64,000 nt of DNA from Zygnema cylindricum (lineage: Eukaryota > Streptophyta > Zygnematophyceae > Zygnematales > Zygnemataceae): positions 1 through 64,000 of the forward strand of contig JBBHKE010001964.1 in assembly GCA_037447655.1 (NCBI GenBank), in the 5' to 3' direction. Shown in pieces: positions 10,520 through 21,234 of the stretch; the stretch's first letter is position 1; each line of letters opens with the position of its first letter. Made by a program: the position numbers and the translations under genes. Below the pieces are notes generated by a model. That model did no database searches, was not told the origin of the DNA, and worked only from the letters and a program-made list of their open reading frames with translations.

Positions 10520-11817
10520 CTAGCTAACAACCTGTCTACCTCCTTTCAGAATAACTTCAAAGCCTTTGCTTTCCACTAATGATGTAGAGAAAAGATTTTT
10601 TTTAAAGTCTGGAACATACAAAACATTGTGAAGAGTGATCACTAACGACTTTCCCCCCACATCTACTATTAAAGATACATCACCCTGAGCCAAGGTTTGA
10701 ACACTCATCCCACAAGCATAGTATATACTCTTTGGAGGCGTTTGCTGCAGATTTGTAAAAGCCGCCTTGTTCTAGCACATGTGGGCCGACGCTCCCGTGT
10801 CCATAATCCATCCTGCATCTTTGGGACCCTCCATTGCTCCTGCCATAGCAAATAACTCCGCTTCCTCTTGCTCATTGAAGCTCAAAGTCTCATCTACATC
10901 AGTTGTAGAAGCTGAAAAGAGAGCATTTCCACGAAGAGGATTTCCAGAAAAATCTCTGTGATATTGGCTTTGCTGCAAACCCGGCCTATCTAAACCTGTC
11001 TCATTAGCCTTTTTCAGCTTAGGACAATACGTGTATCCATGACCCTTCTTAGAACAATAGAAACAAGCAGTAGAAGATTGTCTATTTGGCCTGTGATTAA
11101 AATGATTAAACTAATTTTGATTCTGGTTTAACTGATTTTTACACTGATAAACTGAGCTTTTTTGTCGAAGTCTGTTGCAAAATCTTCAACCTTTCCTTCT
11201 CTTTGAAGGAGTTTAGTATTAGACTCTTCTTCCAATATAAGATTGTAAGCTAATTCAAATGACCAACTAGCTTTATCATGACTGTTTAACTGAGCAGACA
11301 CACCTTTTATGCTACTAGGAAGTCCTCTAGCAAGCAAAGCTGCCTGCTAAAACTCAAGAAATGACCTCCTTGTAGAAGAGTGTGCATCAATAAGTGCACG
11401 AAAGTTGTCACAATACTCGACCATAGTTCCCCCCGAGTATTTGTACCCCCAAATTTTTTTAGCCACTAAGAGCTCTTCTTGGACATTCGTTTTCTGAAAA
11501 GCGGATTTCACTGATGTCCAAATCTCCTTTGCCTTCTTCATTTTCAGGCAAGACATAACCAGATTTTTTGAAATACAAAGAATTAGATTGTTCCTTGCAA
11601 TTTAATTCTTTTTCGCCCAACTTGGATGTGTTTCATCAAAGGAGCCATCCAAGACCCCGAATAAGTCAGCAGTTTGAAACGAAGATTCAACCATCGCCGC
11701 CCAATACGCATACTTTAGGCCATTCAAGATATGAATTCTTGACGAAAGGCCCATAACCTGTTGTTCTACAACCACCGCTGCAGCAAGAGGACCAGCTGTA
11801 GTAGTGGAAGTAGACAT
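10520..11817 (-). pseudogene. gag-pro: Copia-2 B Gag and protease
   Basis: Starts MSTSTTTAGPLAAAVVVEQQ at 11815-11817, 59 bases inside the LTR, and reads through the primer site into VMGLSSRIHILNGLKYAYWAAM. Further Gag follows at 11347-11556 (AKEIWTSVKSAFQK, MVEYCDNFRALI) and 11128-11337. A zinc knuckle CFYCSKKGHGYTYC lies near 11030-11075 and the protease site GWIMDTGASAHMC near 10770-10815. 10520-10708 continues the protease (SLIVDVGGKSLVITLHNVLY). Several stops and shifts break the frame. The LTR-encoded N-terminus is conserved in the LTRs at 17455 and 43556 at the same 59-base distance. Confidence 0.85.
11748..11758 (-). promoter_or_regulatory. Primer binding site of B, 11-base match
   Basis: The minus strand GGTTATGGGCC follows the LTR end GAACAACA with no gap. 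It matches the anticodon arm of initiator tRNA-Met for 11 bases, then diverges. Drosophila copia has a very similar LTR end and primer site. Confidence 0.72.
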
Positions 11818-12592
11818 GGAAAATAGTAGAAGCTATCAAACACCTACTCAACAACCAACTTTCAGATTACACAAAATATGACTCAAAAGGCTAATATGCC
11901 TCAAATTTTTGATAATGATACAAAACAAAGTAAAATGACAATTCCCAAAATTGCAGCCCAAATGACCTAGTAAACCATAAGATATGATGTCTGGAAGTTT
12001 CCCAAAAATTGCCCTTAGAAAATCATATTACCAAAACTGGATACTACAAAATTGGCTAAGTCCTAAGTTATATAGTCACAGTGTGTATCTACTAGTCTAC
12101 CCTAATTTGGGTAACTGTTACTGCAATTTTTACACTGACCAACGAAAAAGTATCCTACCTGTACGTTACTGTACCGTTGTACCTCAAAAACCCTAATTAC
12201 TATTTTCCAGAAACCTAATTAATGGAACACTATTTTTTATTACACTAAACTACAAAACAATGTTTATTCAGATATTTTCAGATATCAAACCATACACAAA
12301 ACGTTATAGATGCTTAGTCAGCGGTAGTCGCTAAAGTCCAGCTGACTTTGGTCGTGTAGTATGAAGCACCTAAGTGCTTCGTCACTTGTGGTCCCATGTG
12401 AATCACGCTGGTGGTCCCTCATGAATCACGCTTGTGGTCCCAAGTGAATCACGTCCGATGGAACAAATTCAATCAACGATGGTACCGTCGAACTATACCA
12501 TATATTTCCGTAATACCCGGTTCAGATTTCATTCGTCCGATCATATGAATCTAATCCTCAAGTGCGTGATGCGTGTGGCTGACTGTCGACGC
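11759..12592 (-). repeat. 5' LTR of B, inner part
   Basis: The left end on the plus strand is TGTTGTTCTACAACC. It continues to 12592, where the Gag-only element inserts, and resumes at 16867. It holds the first 59 bases of gag coding sequence and three 23-bp U3 repeats at 12386-12454. Confidence 0.88.
12588..12592. repeat. Target site duplication, left copy
   Basis: GACGC here and AACGC at 16867-16871 flank the Gag-only element, a 5-bp duplication with one change. The uninterrupted sister LTR at 7429-7460 confirms this as the empty-site sequence. Confidence 0.85.
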
Positions 12593-13599
12593 TGTTGTCC
12601 ATAGCCTATTTCAGCTATTGACTACGCTCGGAAGCACCACAGACTACCCCTCAAACAGCTATGTTTCAAACAACACAGATTACTCCACAATAAACAGAAT
12701 CATCTCAAACTGCACCGATATTCAGTATACCATATACACTAAAAACTCCCATAGTTACAGCCAAATCCACTAAGGAATCTAGAAGATATAAGCTCAAGAG
12801 TTTCCCAAAAATAGCTGACAGCTTCACAAACTAACCACTTAGACTGCTCACAGAATCTTACAGAGATACTGGAATACAATGAAACTTCACACACATATAT
12901 ATTCTATATCATAAAATAAGTTCACAAAGTTTCACATGAAAGCACCAAACAAAGTGATCACACCAACAGGTCAAAGATGCAGAAAACAGTTTGCCATTGC
13001 TTTGATAAACTTGATTGCGATAACTAAGAATAAACTAAGTCCTATGATTTATACAGTCAGGCTTAGAACTGATTGTACGGAGGCATACCAGCCGGACACT
13101 AACTACCAACTACCTCTATTAATGTTAGTATACCAGAATACTTCTATATATTGTCAAAATGAGTAAATCTACACCAATAACAAATACACATAAAGACAAA
13201 CCAGTGTTGTTTCAAATATTTACAAGTACACGCAATCTAACAAAATCGTATGCTGAGTCACTCAATGAACCGATGTCATGTCATCCAAATCAACCGTACT
13301 GTAATCGCATCCTTTGAAATAAATTTGGCGTGTCACATAAAAGGTACACGTCATTTGCGATAAATGTCATCTGTCCCATTAGATTCCGTACGGTCGGTGT
13401 ATTCTTTTAAAACATTTATAATACTAATCGTCGAATCACTTCGCGATCCGCCGTCCATTTCCTAGCGCATTCCGCGCCACTCAATTAGTCCATTAATTTT
13501 ACAAGTACACTTAATTCCCCCAAATTACGTACGCCTCGTACCGTATTATAAAGGCTACATTAAAATGGGTGTGTACGAATTTAAGACTTTAAAACAACA
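12593..13599 (-). repeat. 3' LTR of Gag-only element (1007 bp)
   Basis: Plus-strand ends TGTTGTCCATAG and AAAACAACA. Pairs with 15860-16866 at identical length. Confidence 0.92.
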
Positions 13600-13614
13600 T
13601 TCCCCTAAAGACTT
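13600..13614 (-). promoter_or_regulatory. Polypurine tract of Gag-only element
   Basis: The minus strand reads AAGTCTTTAGGGGAA immediately before the LTR start TGTTGTTTTAAAG. A second LTR-start-like motif (TTCAGGGGAG then TGTTGGTATT) lies near 13765-13785. Confidence 0.75.
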
Positions 13615-13842
13615 GATTTCGTTCATCCCTGAGTCAACCCTTTTTATATTTCATGACAGTAAATAAAACGCCGTACACTTTCACAAATATCAAATTGAAA
13701 CTTAGCATTGTAATGAATAAGTACGCATGAAACACAATGTACACGAAACTAAATATTAGAAATACCAACACTCCCCTGAATATTTAGTTGCGTAAACTTA
13801 GAATAGAATATGCAGCGTGTAAATGTCATACGTCACCACTGC

Positions 13843-14059
13843 TTTCGCTACGTTGCTATGCTGCGTCGTTGCTTCGCGACTCGAACTTCTTCTGATGATT
13901 CTCCACAACTTTCGCTGCGCGGCTATGCTACGTCGCTGCTTTGAGACGCGAACTTCTTCCGATGATTCTCCACTGCTTTCGCTGCGCTGCTATGCTGCGT
14001 CGCTGCTTCGCGACGCAAACTTCTTCCGATGATTCTCCATTGCTTTCGCTCCGCTCTGC
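13843..14059. repeat. 67-bp tandem repeat, about 3.2 units
   Basis: Units 13843-13909, 13910-13976 and 13977-14043 plus a partial unit, each starting TTTCGCT and containing GAACTTCTTC and GATGATTCTCCA. GC-rich compared with its surroundings. It lies in the 3' untranslated interior of the Gag-only element. Confidence 0.9.
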
Positions 14060-14308
14060 CATGTCTCCCGAAATTTTCCTTCCTGAACAAGCCATTGTTT
14101 CCGCCACCTCCTTCGTCTTCAAAAATACATAAATAAACTTTTTGTTTTTTTTCAACTAACTCAACAAGGAAGAACACCAAATCTAAAATCCTACCAAAAA
14201 TATTGAATGTCAAAAGAAGTTGTCTTTATAAGACATGCCTGTAATATAAGTTTTTCCAAAATTAAGATTTCTCTAAATTCATGTTCTCCAAAAATGTCCT
14301 CCATAAAA

Positions 14309-15301
14309 TCATTTCTCTCGCTCTCTTCTCTTGATCACTTTCTGAGCATGTTTTCTTCTACCCTTGATCCTTTGAATATTGCATCTTCTCTTTGTTTTTT
14401 TCATGATCTTTTGTCTTTTTTGAAAGTTTACATTTCTGTCACAATTTTCTACTTGTTTAATGTCAAAAATACTAATTTTATGTTTTACCTTTATGTTTTT
14501 CTCCATAGATTTGCTACTCCTATGAACTTCATTCATCTGAGAAATTTTAATTTTGATTCTTCTTCTTTTTAGCTGCACTCTTTTCTTGCTATTTTCCTTT
14601 CCTATATTTCTAACTTTTGCATTTCTATTACATTTTTCACTCCCACAAACTTCTTTTCTCACTCCAATTTTCTGAACAGCTTTTCTCTGTTCTTCTCCTA
14701 GTTCACCAATTTCCACATCCACCTTATTTCTAGTTTCTACTTTTAAGTGTCCATCTCTTCCTTCAACTCCCCTTACTTCAGTTAACAAACTCTCTTGTAA
14801 GCAATTTTCACTCACCGATTTGCCATCTGATAAGGTCCCAAAAATTGTGTCCTTCTCTCTTTCCTCCTTCACCACACTATCTTTGGTGACATAACTCCTT
14901 CCACCTGTTTCCACATTATACACCTTATTTCTTATTCCAATTTTCTTCATATCTTCGCCTGGTAAATCCTTTTCTGACACCTCCTTCTTCACTCCATTCC
15001 GAACAACACAGAAGGTCGGTAAATAAATAAATTCGTCAACACACGGTGTATGGCTTTTGTCATCTGTCGAGTCTTGTCTCTCACTCACGGAAGAACTTGA
15101 TTCCCTTCTTGTTGGGGTTCGAACTAGGTTGTTGTCCCATCCATCTCTGAAATTCCCTGTAACACATGCACTTTTATACAATGGACATACCTTGAAGGTA
15201 TGTCCTAAATCATTACAGTAAAAACAATTCTTAGGCCGATCTTCGAACTCACTATTACCTTTAATTTTCTGAAACTGAGACTTAGATCTTTTATATTCCT
15301 T
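14309..15301 (-). pseudogene. Zinc-knuckle Gag with long basic tail
   Basis: Open for about 330 codons. It begins after a TGA at 15302-15304 and carries CFYCNDLGHTFKVC (CX2CX4HX4C) near 15185-15230, then a charged region of about 290 residues: first serine and acidic rich, then strongly Lys/Arg rich (KRRRIKIKISQM, KKTKRRCNIQRIKGRRKH). There is no ATG in frame before the knuckle, and upstream Gag lies in another frame, so a frameshift near 15294 joins them. The tail matches no domain I recognise; a nucleic-acid-binding role is inferred from charge. Retention of 290 open codons in an old element is notable. Confidence 0.75.
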
Positions 15302-15304
15302 TCA

Positions 15305-15859
15305 CTTAATAAAACCCTTCTATTTGTCTCTTCATCTAGAACTACTCGTCTAGCTACTATTAAGCTCCAATCCTTTTTATCAATTAAAGTCTATCGATCT
15401 AGTGCACTCTTATATTCTTTAGGCAGACTTCTCATTTACAAGATAGCTTGTTGAGCATCTGTAAAGTTTCCTCCTGCCAAATCATTTTCTTCAAATAATA
15501 CTTGTAAGTCAATATAGTGTTTCTCCATACTACCTCCTACATACTTGTGTTCAACTATTTTGGTAACACTAAACCAATGATATAAAGACGTCTTTGCATA
15601 CATACATTCTAAGCACTTCTATAATTCAACTGTCGTTTTAACACTTAGGTATGACATTACTAAATCCACAGTCAAGGAGTTCTTGATAACCCTTAGACAC
15701 TCATGATTTTTACTTTTCCATCCATTTGACGTTTCGTCCAAGGTACCGTCCACCACATCCATTAGCTCCATCATCTAGAAGTAGCTCTCGAGCGCACACT
15801 TCCAGTAGTGATATTTTGATCTATCAAATATAGGTAGCCATGGGTGTGGGCCCATAACC
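15305..15859 (-). pseudogene. N-terminal Gag of the Gag-only element
   Basis: Decayed copia Gag reading VMGPHPWLPIFDRSKYHYWK through the primer site, then VVDGTLDET, a block aligned with HECLRVIKNSLTVDLVMSYL, and MEKHYIDLQVLFEENDLAGG. Stops are frequent. The Gag motif order is intact, identifying a copia Gag despite the absence of pol. Confidence 0.75.
15846..15859 (-). promoter_or_regulatory. Primer binding site of Gag-only element
   Basis: The minus strand GGTTATGGGCCCAC directly follows the LTR end. The LTR boundary is set independently by the target duplication at the other LTR, which makes this the firmest of the primer site placements. Confidence 0.85.
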
Positions 15860-16866
15860 TATTGTCCATAGCCTATTTCAGCCATGGACTATGCTCGGTA
15901 GCACCACAGACTACCCCTCAAACAGCTGTGTTTCAAACATCACAGATTACTCCACAATAAACAGAATCACCTCAAACTGCACCAATATTCAGTATACCAT
16001 ATACACTGTAAACTCCCAAAGTAAGAACCAAATCCATCCAGGAATCTAGTTGATAAAAGCTCCAGAGTTTCCCACAAATAGATGACTGCTTCACAAACTA
16101 ACCACTTAGACTGCTCCCTGAATCTTACAAAGATACTGGAATACAATGAAACTTCACAAACGTATATATTCTATATCATAAAATAACTCCACAAAGTTTC
16201 ACATGACAGAACCAAACAGAGTGATCACACCAACATGTCAAAGATGCAGAAAACATTTTGCCATTGCTTTGTTAAACTTGACTGCGATAACTAATAATAA
16301 ACTAAGTCCTATGAGTTATACACTCAGGCTCACTACTAGTTGTACGGAGGCATACCAGCAGTACACTAACTACCAGCTACCTCTATTAATGTTAGTATAC
16401 CAGAATACTTCTATATATTGTCAGAATGAGTAAATCTACACTAATAACTAATACACATAAAGCCAAACCAATGTTGTATCAAATATTTACGAGTACACGC
16501 AATCTAACAAAATCGAATGCTGAGTCACTAAATGAACCGATGTCATGTCATCCAAATCAACCGTACCGTAAACGCGTCCTTTGAAATAAATCCGGCGTGT
16601 CACATAAAAGGTACACGTCATTTGCGATAAATGTCGTCTATCGCATTAGATTACGTACGGCCGGGGTATTCTTTTAAAACATTTCGAATACTAATCGTCG
16701 GATCGCTTTGCGATCCGCTGTCCATTTCCTAGGGCATTCCGCCCCACTCAATTAGTCCATTAATTTTATTGGTACACTTAATTCCCCCAAATTACGTACG
16801 CCTCATACTGTATTATCAAGGCTACATTAAAATGGGTGTGTAGGAAATTAAGTCTTTAAAGCAACA
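15860..16866 (-). repeat. 5' LTR of Gag-only element (1007 bp)
   Basis: Same length as 12593-13599. The left terminal base pair is changed (TATTGTCC instead of TGTTGTCC), so the LTR end here reads TA rather than CA on the minus strand. Confidence 0.92.
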
Positions 16867-17053
16867 AACGCCACTCCGTAAAACCTGCATATGTTCTATT
16901 TGCTGACACGTGTCTTTGTAAAAGTACAATGTAATCTATTGTACTTTTGCTACTCTAACACTAATTAAGGTAAGTATTACAGCAGACTACTTAGAAAATA
17001 TTCTAAGTTATTTTAGCCCTATCTACTAAAATAAAAACTTCTAAATTACAACA
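16867..17053 (-). repeat. 5' LTR of B, outer part
   Basis: Resumes at the base after the nested insertion and ends ATTACAACA at 17053. It matches 7443-7629 of the 3' LTR. Joined to 11759-12592 it gives an LTR of about 1.02 kb. Confidence 0.88.
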
Positions 17054-17454
17054 AAAACTACAGTTAATAAATAATTTAATACAATGAAGGGAGGAACTAT
17101 GAAAGAAAAAAAAAGCAGAGAATGAGTATATGCTTGATGTAGTTATGAAAGAAATGAAAATTAGATATGAATCATATGTATAACATAGAGAATTCAAATG
17201 AATTAAGCAAGGAATAAGAATATTGATGTGGAAAAAAGAAAACAAGAGTCGAAAGTGAGAGAGAGAGAGGGGGAAGGACAGATCTAAGAAAAAAAAAAAA
17301 GGCGGTGGGAGATGGAGCTTTCAATGTGAGATCCTCGCTTCAACTGTTGTTCTCGGTGCAAGTTGTACAAGCCGGAAAAAGGCGTCATAGCAAGGGGATC
17401 CGCAGAATGGATTCTCTGACCAAATAGAAACCATGGAGGTGAGAGAGTAGGTAG
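17054..17454. other. Unassigned 400-bp stretch
   Basis: AT-rich and purine-rich on the plus strand, with a GA-rich run near 17258-17275 and an A-run near 17288. No coding signal or repeat relationship seen within the window. May be DNA that flanked B before insertion. Confidence 0.5.
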
Positions 17455-18450
17455 AGTTGTTCCACAACCACAGTTGCAGGAGGTGATCTAGCAATAGTAG
17501 TGGAAGTAGACATAGAAACATCATAAACTATCAAGGACCTTCTTTAACAGCCAACTTTCAGGTTGCACAGAATATGACTCAAAAGGCCAATTTTCCTCAA
17601 ACTTAGCACAATAGTACAAAACACAGTAAACTAACAATTCCCAAAAATGTAGCTCAAATGATTGATCAAACCATAAGATATGAAGTCTAAAAGTTTCCCA
17701 AAAATTCTCCACAAATTATCATATTCTCAAAACTGGATACTTAAAATTGTCTAAGTCCTAAACTATATGCTCACAGTGAGTATCTTCTAATTTCTATCCA
17801 ATCAGATGTTTGTACCTTAATTAATGAAACTGTACTCTTGTACGAAAAAACACCTAATCTGTACGTACCTATTCTTATAATACTTCCAAAACCTAATTTT
17901 TGCTACCTATCGTTAAATAACTAGTGGAACACTATTTATTAATGAACTAAAACTACAAATATTTAATTTCCAAATATTTACAGATGTTGAACGTACAATA
18001 ATGTTTTCGAGGCCTAGTCAGCATTAGTCACATAAGTCTTACTAATTGTTGGTCACGTTGTACGAACACTCTGAATGCGTATGACGCACTTAGTGACGGT
18101 GGTCCCTACTTGAATCGCGTCCATCAACTATATTCGCATCAACGATCCATAAGTGATCTCTTACAATATTTTCCCTGATGTTCGGTTTAGTGTTCGTCCG
18201 TCGGAATCACCGAAGCCGCTCATTCGATGTGCAACACGTGTTTATGGGTGTCAGCACCATTCCGAAATACCCGCACTGTCTTCAAACGACGACACGTGTC
18301 CCTACAAAAGTACACTACACTCACATGTATTTCTACTACTGTCACACTATCAAAGGTAAGTATTAGAATTGTCCTAGACAGAAAATATTCTAAGTCCTTA
18401 GTCTCCTCGCATTGCTCTATTTACTAAACTAAAGATTTCAAATCTCAACA
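17455..18450 (-). repeat. 3' LTR of a Copia-2-like element (2b)
   Basis: 996 bp. The left end is a mutated TGTTGTTCC followed by ACAACC, the right end CTCAACA. The minus strand keeps the gag start (MSTSTT) 59 bases from the LTR end, as in B. Followed by the polypurine tract AAAGATTTAGGGGAG at 18451-18465. Confidence 0.85.
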
Positions 18451-19034
18451 CTCCCCTAAATCTTTAGACTCAGTTACTCACTTAGTCCAATATCCTCTCC
18501 GCAAAACTGAAATTTAGGACTAGGAAGGGCTTTACTTAACATGTCAGCCACCATCTTCTCATCAGGTAAATAACACAATTTAAGGAATTTTGCAAGCACT
18601 TTTTCTCTGACAAAGTGAAGACTTACATCCATGTGTTTTCTTTTAAATTGATCATTCGGGTTAGAGGCAATTGCAATGGTTGACTGGTTGTCACACTAGA
18701 TAGCCTGAGGACTTGTTTTCATATACCCTAGTTCTTGTAAAATGGACTTGACTCATAGGAGCTCCATGAGGGAGGAAGCTGCTGCCATTTATTCTGACTC
18801 CATTGTAGATTGAGTTGCAACCTTTTGTAATTTGCAGCTCTAGTAGCAAGTTCTATTTCCAATCTTTAGAAAAAAAACCGGTTGTAGATTTCCGTCTTGG
18901 CATGTCTCCATAGCTAGCATCGCTCCACGTCTGTATTTTCACCTCTCCCCTTCCGACTAAAAGCTTAAGGTTTCGAGTACCTGCAAGATATCTTAGCACC
19001 CTTTTTGCTGCTTCCTTGTCTGACTTTTTAGGAT
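18451..19034 (-). pseudogene. Copia-2b RNase H fragment
   Basis: On the minus strand, codons for the RNase H C-terminal half can be followed (TWSDASYGDMPRRKST, the WCDNQ block with a stop, FKRKHMDVSLHFVREKV). It stops abruptly near 19034, where a plus-strand copia fragment begins, so the rest of this element is lost or elsewhere. Confidence 0.8.
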
Positions 19035-19817
19035 TCTACAGGCAAGAAAAACAGGCAGCTCACAATGTATCTAAATTATCACATCATAATGAGCCATAGG
19101 CATATTTAGAAGCAGTGAACACTCGAGAAAATGATAGATGAATTAGGGCCTACAATGATGTGATGACTTCTATTATAAAAACAGATACGTGGGAGTTAGT
19201 GGGATGTCTTCCAAGCAAAAAACTGATTGGATATAAATGGGTGTTTTAACTAAAAACGAACCTAGATAATACCATAGAAAGGTATAAAACCAGATTGGTA
19301 GCAAAGGGCTTTACTCAAAAGAAAGGGAACGACTATGAATAAACTTTTGCACCGGTTGTACTTTTTCCCTCTGTTAGGATTCCCCTCAGTCTAGTAGGAG
19401 CAGAAGACATGGAAATTCATCAGATGGATATGAAGACTGCCAGCCTCAACGGTGAGCTAGAGGAAGAGATCTTTATGAGGCAGCCGAAAGGATTTGTGGA
19501 GAAAAGAGATGAGAGCAAAGTTTGCAGACTTATCAAGTCACTCTATGGACTTTAACAAGCGCCCAGACAAAGGAACAATAAACAGGAGGAATTCCTAATC
19601 AATCTTGGATTTGTATCCCTAATCAATCTGAGATTTGTCAAAATTAGCTCTGACCATTCTATCTATATGTTTGAGGACGAAGAGAGGGTCATTTTTATTG
19701 CCATCTAAGTAGATGATGTGCTTGTATTGAGTAAGTCTATGGAAAAGATCAATAAGCTAAAGAAAGATTTAAGAAGCAAATTTGAGATGAAAAAATTAGG
19801 GGAGGTAAGATACATTT
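19035..19817 (+). pseudogene. Copia D reverse transcriptase
   Basis: Codons for [75 protein letters not shown] and KVCRLIKSLYGL can be read with stops between them. The catalytic YVDD reads stop-V-D-D near 19707. A nine-codon direct duplication (LINLGFVSL, then LINLRF) occurs near 19598-19640. The frame is interrupted at LGEVRYIL by the solo LTR and resumes after it. Confidence 0.85.
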
Positions 19818-21234
19818 TGTTGTTATTTGGTCTAAAATAGACCGCAGAAGCCACCCAAACTATCATGCAAAAAACTAAGCAAAGCTAGGCCAATGAACAA
19901 TCATATTAAAATGTGCACTCTCCCAATGCGTACACAGACGCAACAAAATGCATACACAGATGCATTAACAAACCGTACACAGACGGAACAAAATGCATAC
20001 ATAGATGCATTAACCAAGCGTACACAGACGCAACAGAATGCATACACAGATGCATTAAACAATGACTACGGTTCCGTGAAAATCACAACTCCCCCTAGGA
20101 CAAATGCACAAACAATGCATGAAAAACTTATATATATAAATGACATATATAAACAATAATAATAAATGAATGCAATCTCACATAAACGAAAGTATAATCA
20201 AATAACAAGTATATCACTTAAGTACATGACCTAATCAGCAACCCTAAATTACTACATCTTTGGTCCCTACTTTTATTTACCAGCATTGATGATCCTTCCT
20301 AACAAAGCTCATTGCTATATATACACTTGTGAGCTGTCAAGATATCACTAACTGTCAAAGTATCCAACGTAACTTCCACTAAGTCGTATTAATCTATAAT
20401 ATTATATTACGATAAATAATCATCACCGTAAATTACGTAGCTGTGATTATATCCTATTTAATCATAATAACCTATTATTAAGAATAAACTAATTGTAAGT
20501 GTACACCTGAAAGTCAAGCAATCGTAAGCGTACACTTGTCTGCAAATACGACACACAAATTAAACTGTCGAAACTCTAATTGACCACATAAATATAAACA
20601 TTATAATCAACTCTAATTTATTAATACACATACGACAAACCAATGTTGTTCCAAATATTTACAGGTACACAAAATCTCACAAAATCGTATGCTGACTCAT
20701 GCTGAGTCACTCAACGAAACTCCTCAAATTTTGTCAAACAATCCGGAACGTCCAAAAATAAATATCGTTACGGTCCACTTAATAATACGTCATTAAAAAC
20801 AATGCGATCCCTTGAAAATATCAGCGTACGTCGTCCGCCCTCTACGTGTACCATGATCAACTTGCCGAAATCAAACCGTACGATCCAAATCGTGTCCGTA
20901 CCTAAACTGCGTCGTTTGCAATAAATGCGCCTGTCGCAAATAAAACACACCTGTCCAAATAAGCACCGGCAACGTCTTTTTCCATAGCTGTCGCCTGTCG
21001 CATTCTGTTTCGTGCATGCGACGTACTATTTTAACATTTAGAATATTTACATCATATTGCTTCGCAATCCGCTGTCCATTTCACTTACGCATTCCACGCC
21101 ACTCAATTACTCCATTAATTTTACTCGTGCATTTAATTCTCCAATCGGCAAATCCTTTCAAACCTCCACAATATATCAAGTAATTACATACGCATGCGCA
21201 CGCATGTACGAAACTGAATTTTCCAAAAACAACA
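19818..21234 (-). repeat. Solo LTR of family 4 (1417 bp)
   Basis: Plus-strand ends TGTTGTTATTTGG and AAAACAACA, flanked by CATTT (19813-19817) and CATTC (21235-21239), a 5-bp duplication with one change. It sits cleanly inside D's RT/RNase H reading frame. It matches 60989-62445 in inverted orientation. No coding capacity is assigned; the 89-codon frame at 19893 arises from the tandem repeat. Confidence 0.9.
19929..20063. repeat. 45-bp tandem repeat, three units
   Basis: Units 19929-19973, 19974-20018 and 20019-20063, each starting CGTACACAGACG and containing TGCATACACAGATGCAT. The related LTR at 60989-62445 has only a single degenerate unit, so the array expanded in this copy. Confidence 0.92.

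Larger units (their letters stand above)
12593..16866 (-). mobile_element. Gag-only (TR-GAG-like) copia element
   Basis: A 4274-bp minus-strand element with two LTRs of exactly 1007 bp, a half-tRNA primer site, a polypurine tract and a 5-bp target duplication. The 2.26-kb interior encodes Gag with a zinc knuckle and a long basic tail, but no protease, integrase, RT or RNase H. It is therefore non-autonomous and must borrow enzymes, presumably from a Copia-1 or Copia-2 relative (inference). The LTRs differ at about 10 percent over the first 186 bases by eye, so the insertion is old. Confidence 0.88.
6883..17053 (-). mobile_element. Copia-2 element B, host of two insertions
   Basis: Minus-strand Ty1/copia element and the outermost layer of the nest. 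The 3' LTR (6883-7629) is cut by Gypsy on its left, the internal part is 7630-11758, and the 5' LTR is split into 11759-12592 and 16867-17053 by a Gag-only element. Copia order gag-protease-integrase-RT-RNase H is seen. The two LTR copies differ at roughly one base in ten to twelve by eye, so B is old. All coding parts carry stops and frameshifts. Confidence 0.92.

Noticed and set aside
14207-14572. A 121-codon plus-strand frame
   Set aside because: Antisense shadow of the Lys/Arg-rich Gag tail.
19893-20159. An 88-codon plus-strand frame with a repeated QTQQNAYTDALTNRT-like unit
   Set aside because: It lies wholly in the solo LTR and arises from the 45-bp array, whose length happens to be a multiple of three. 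The sister LTR has no such frame.
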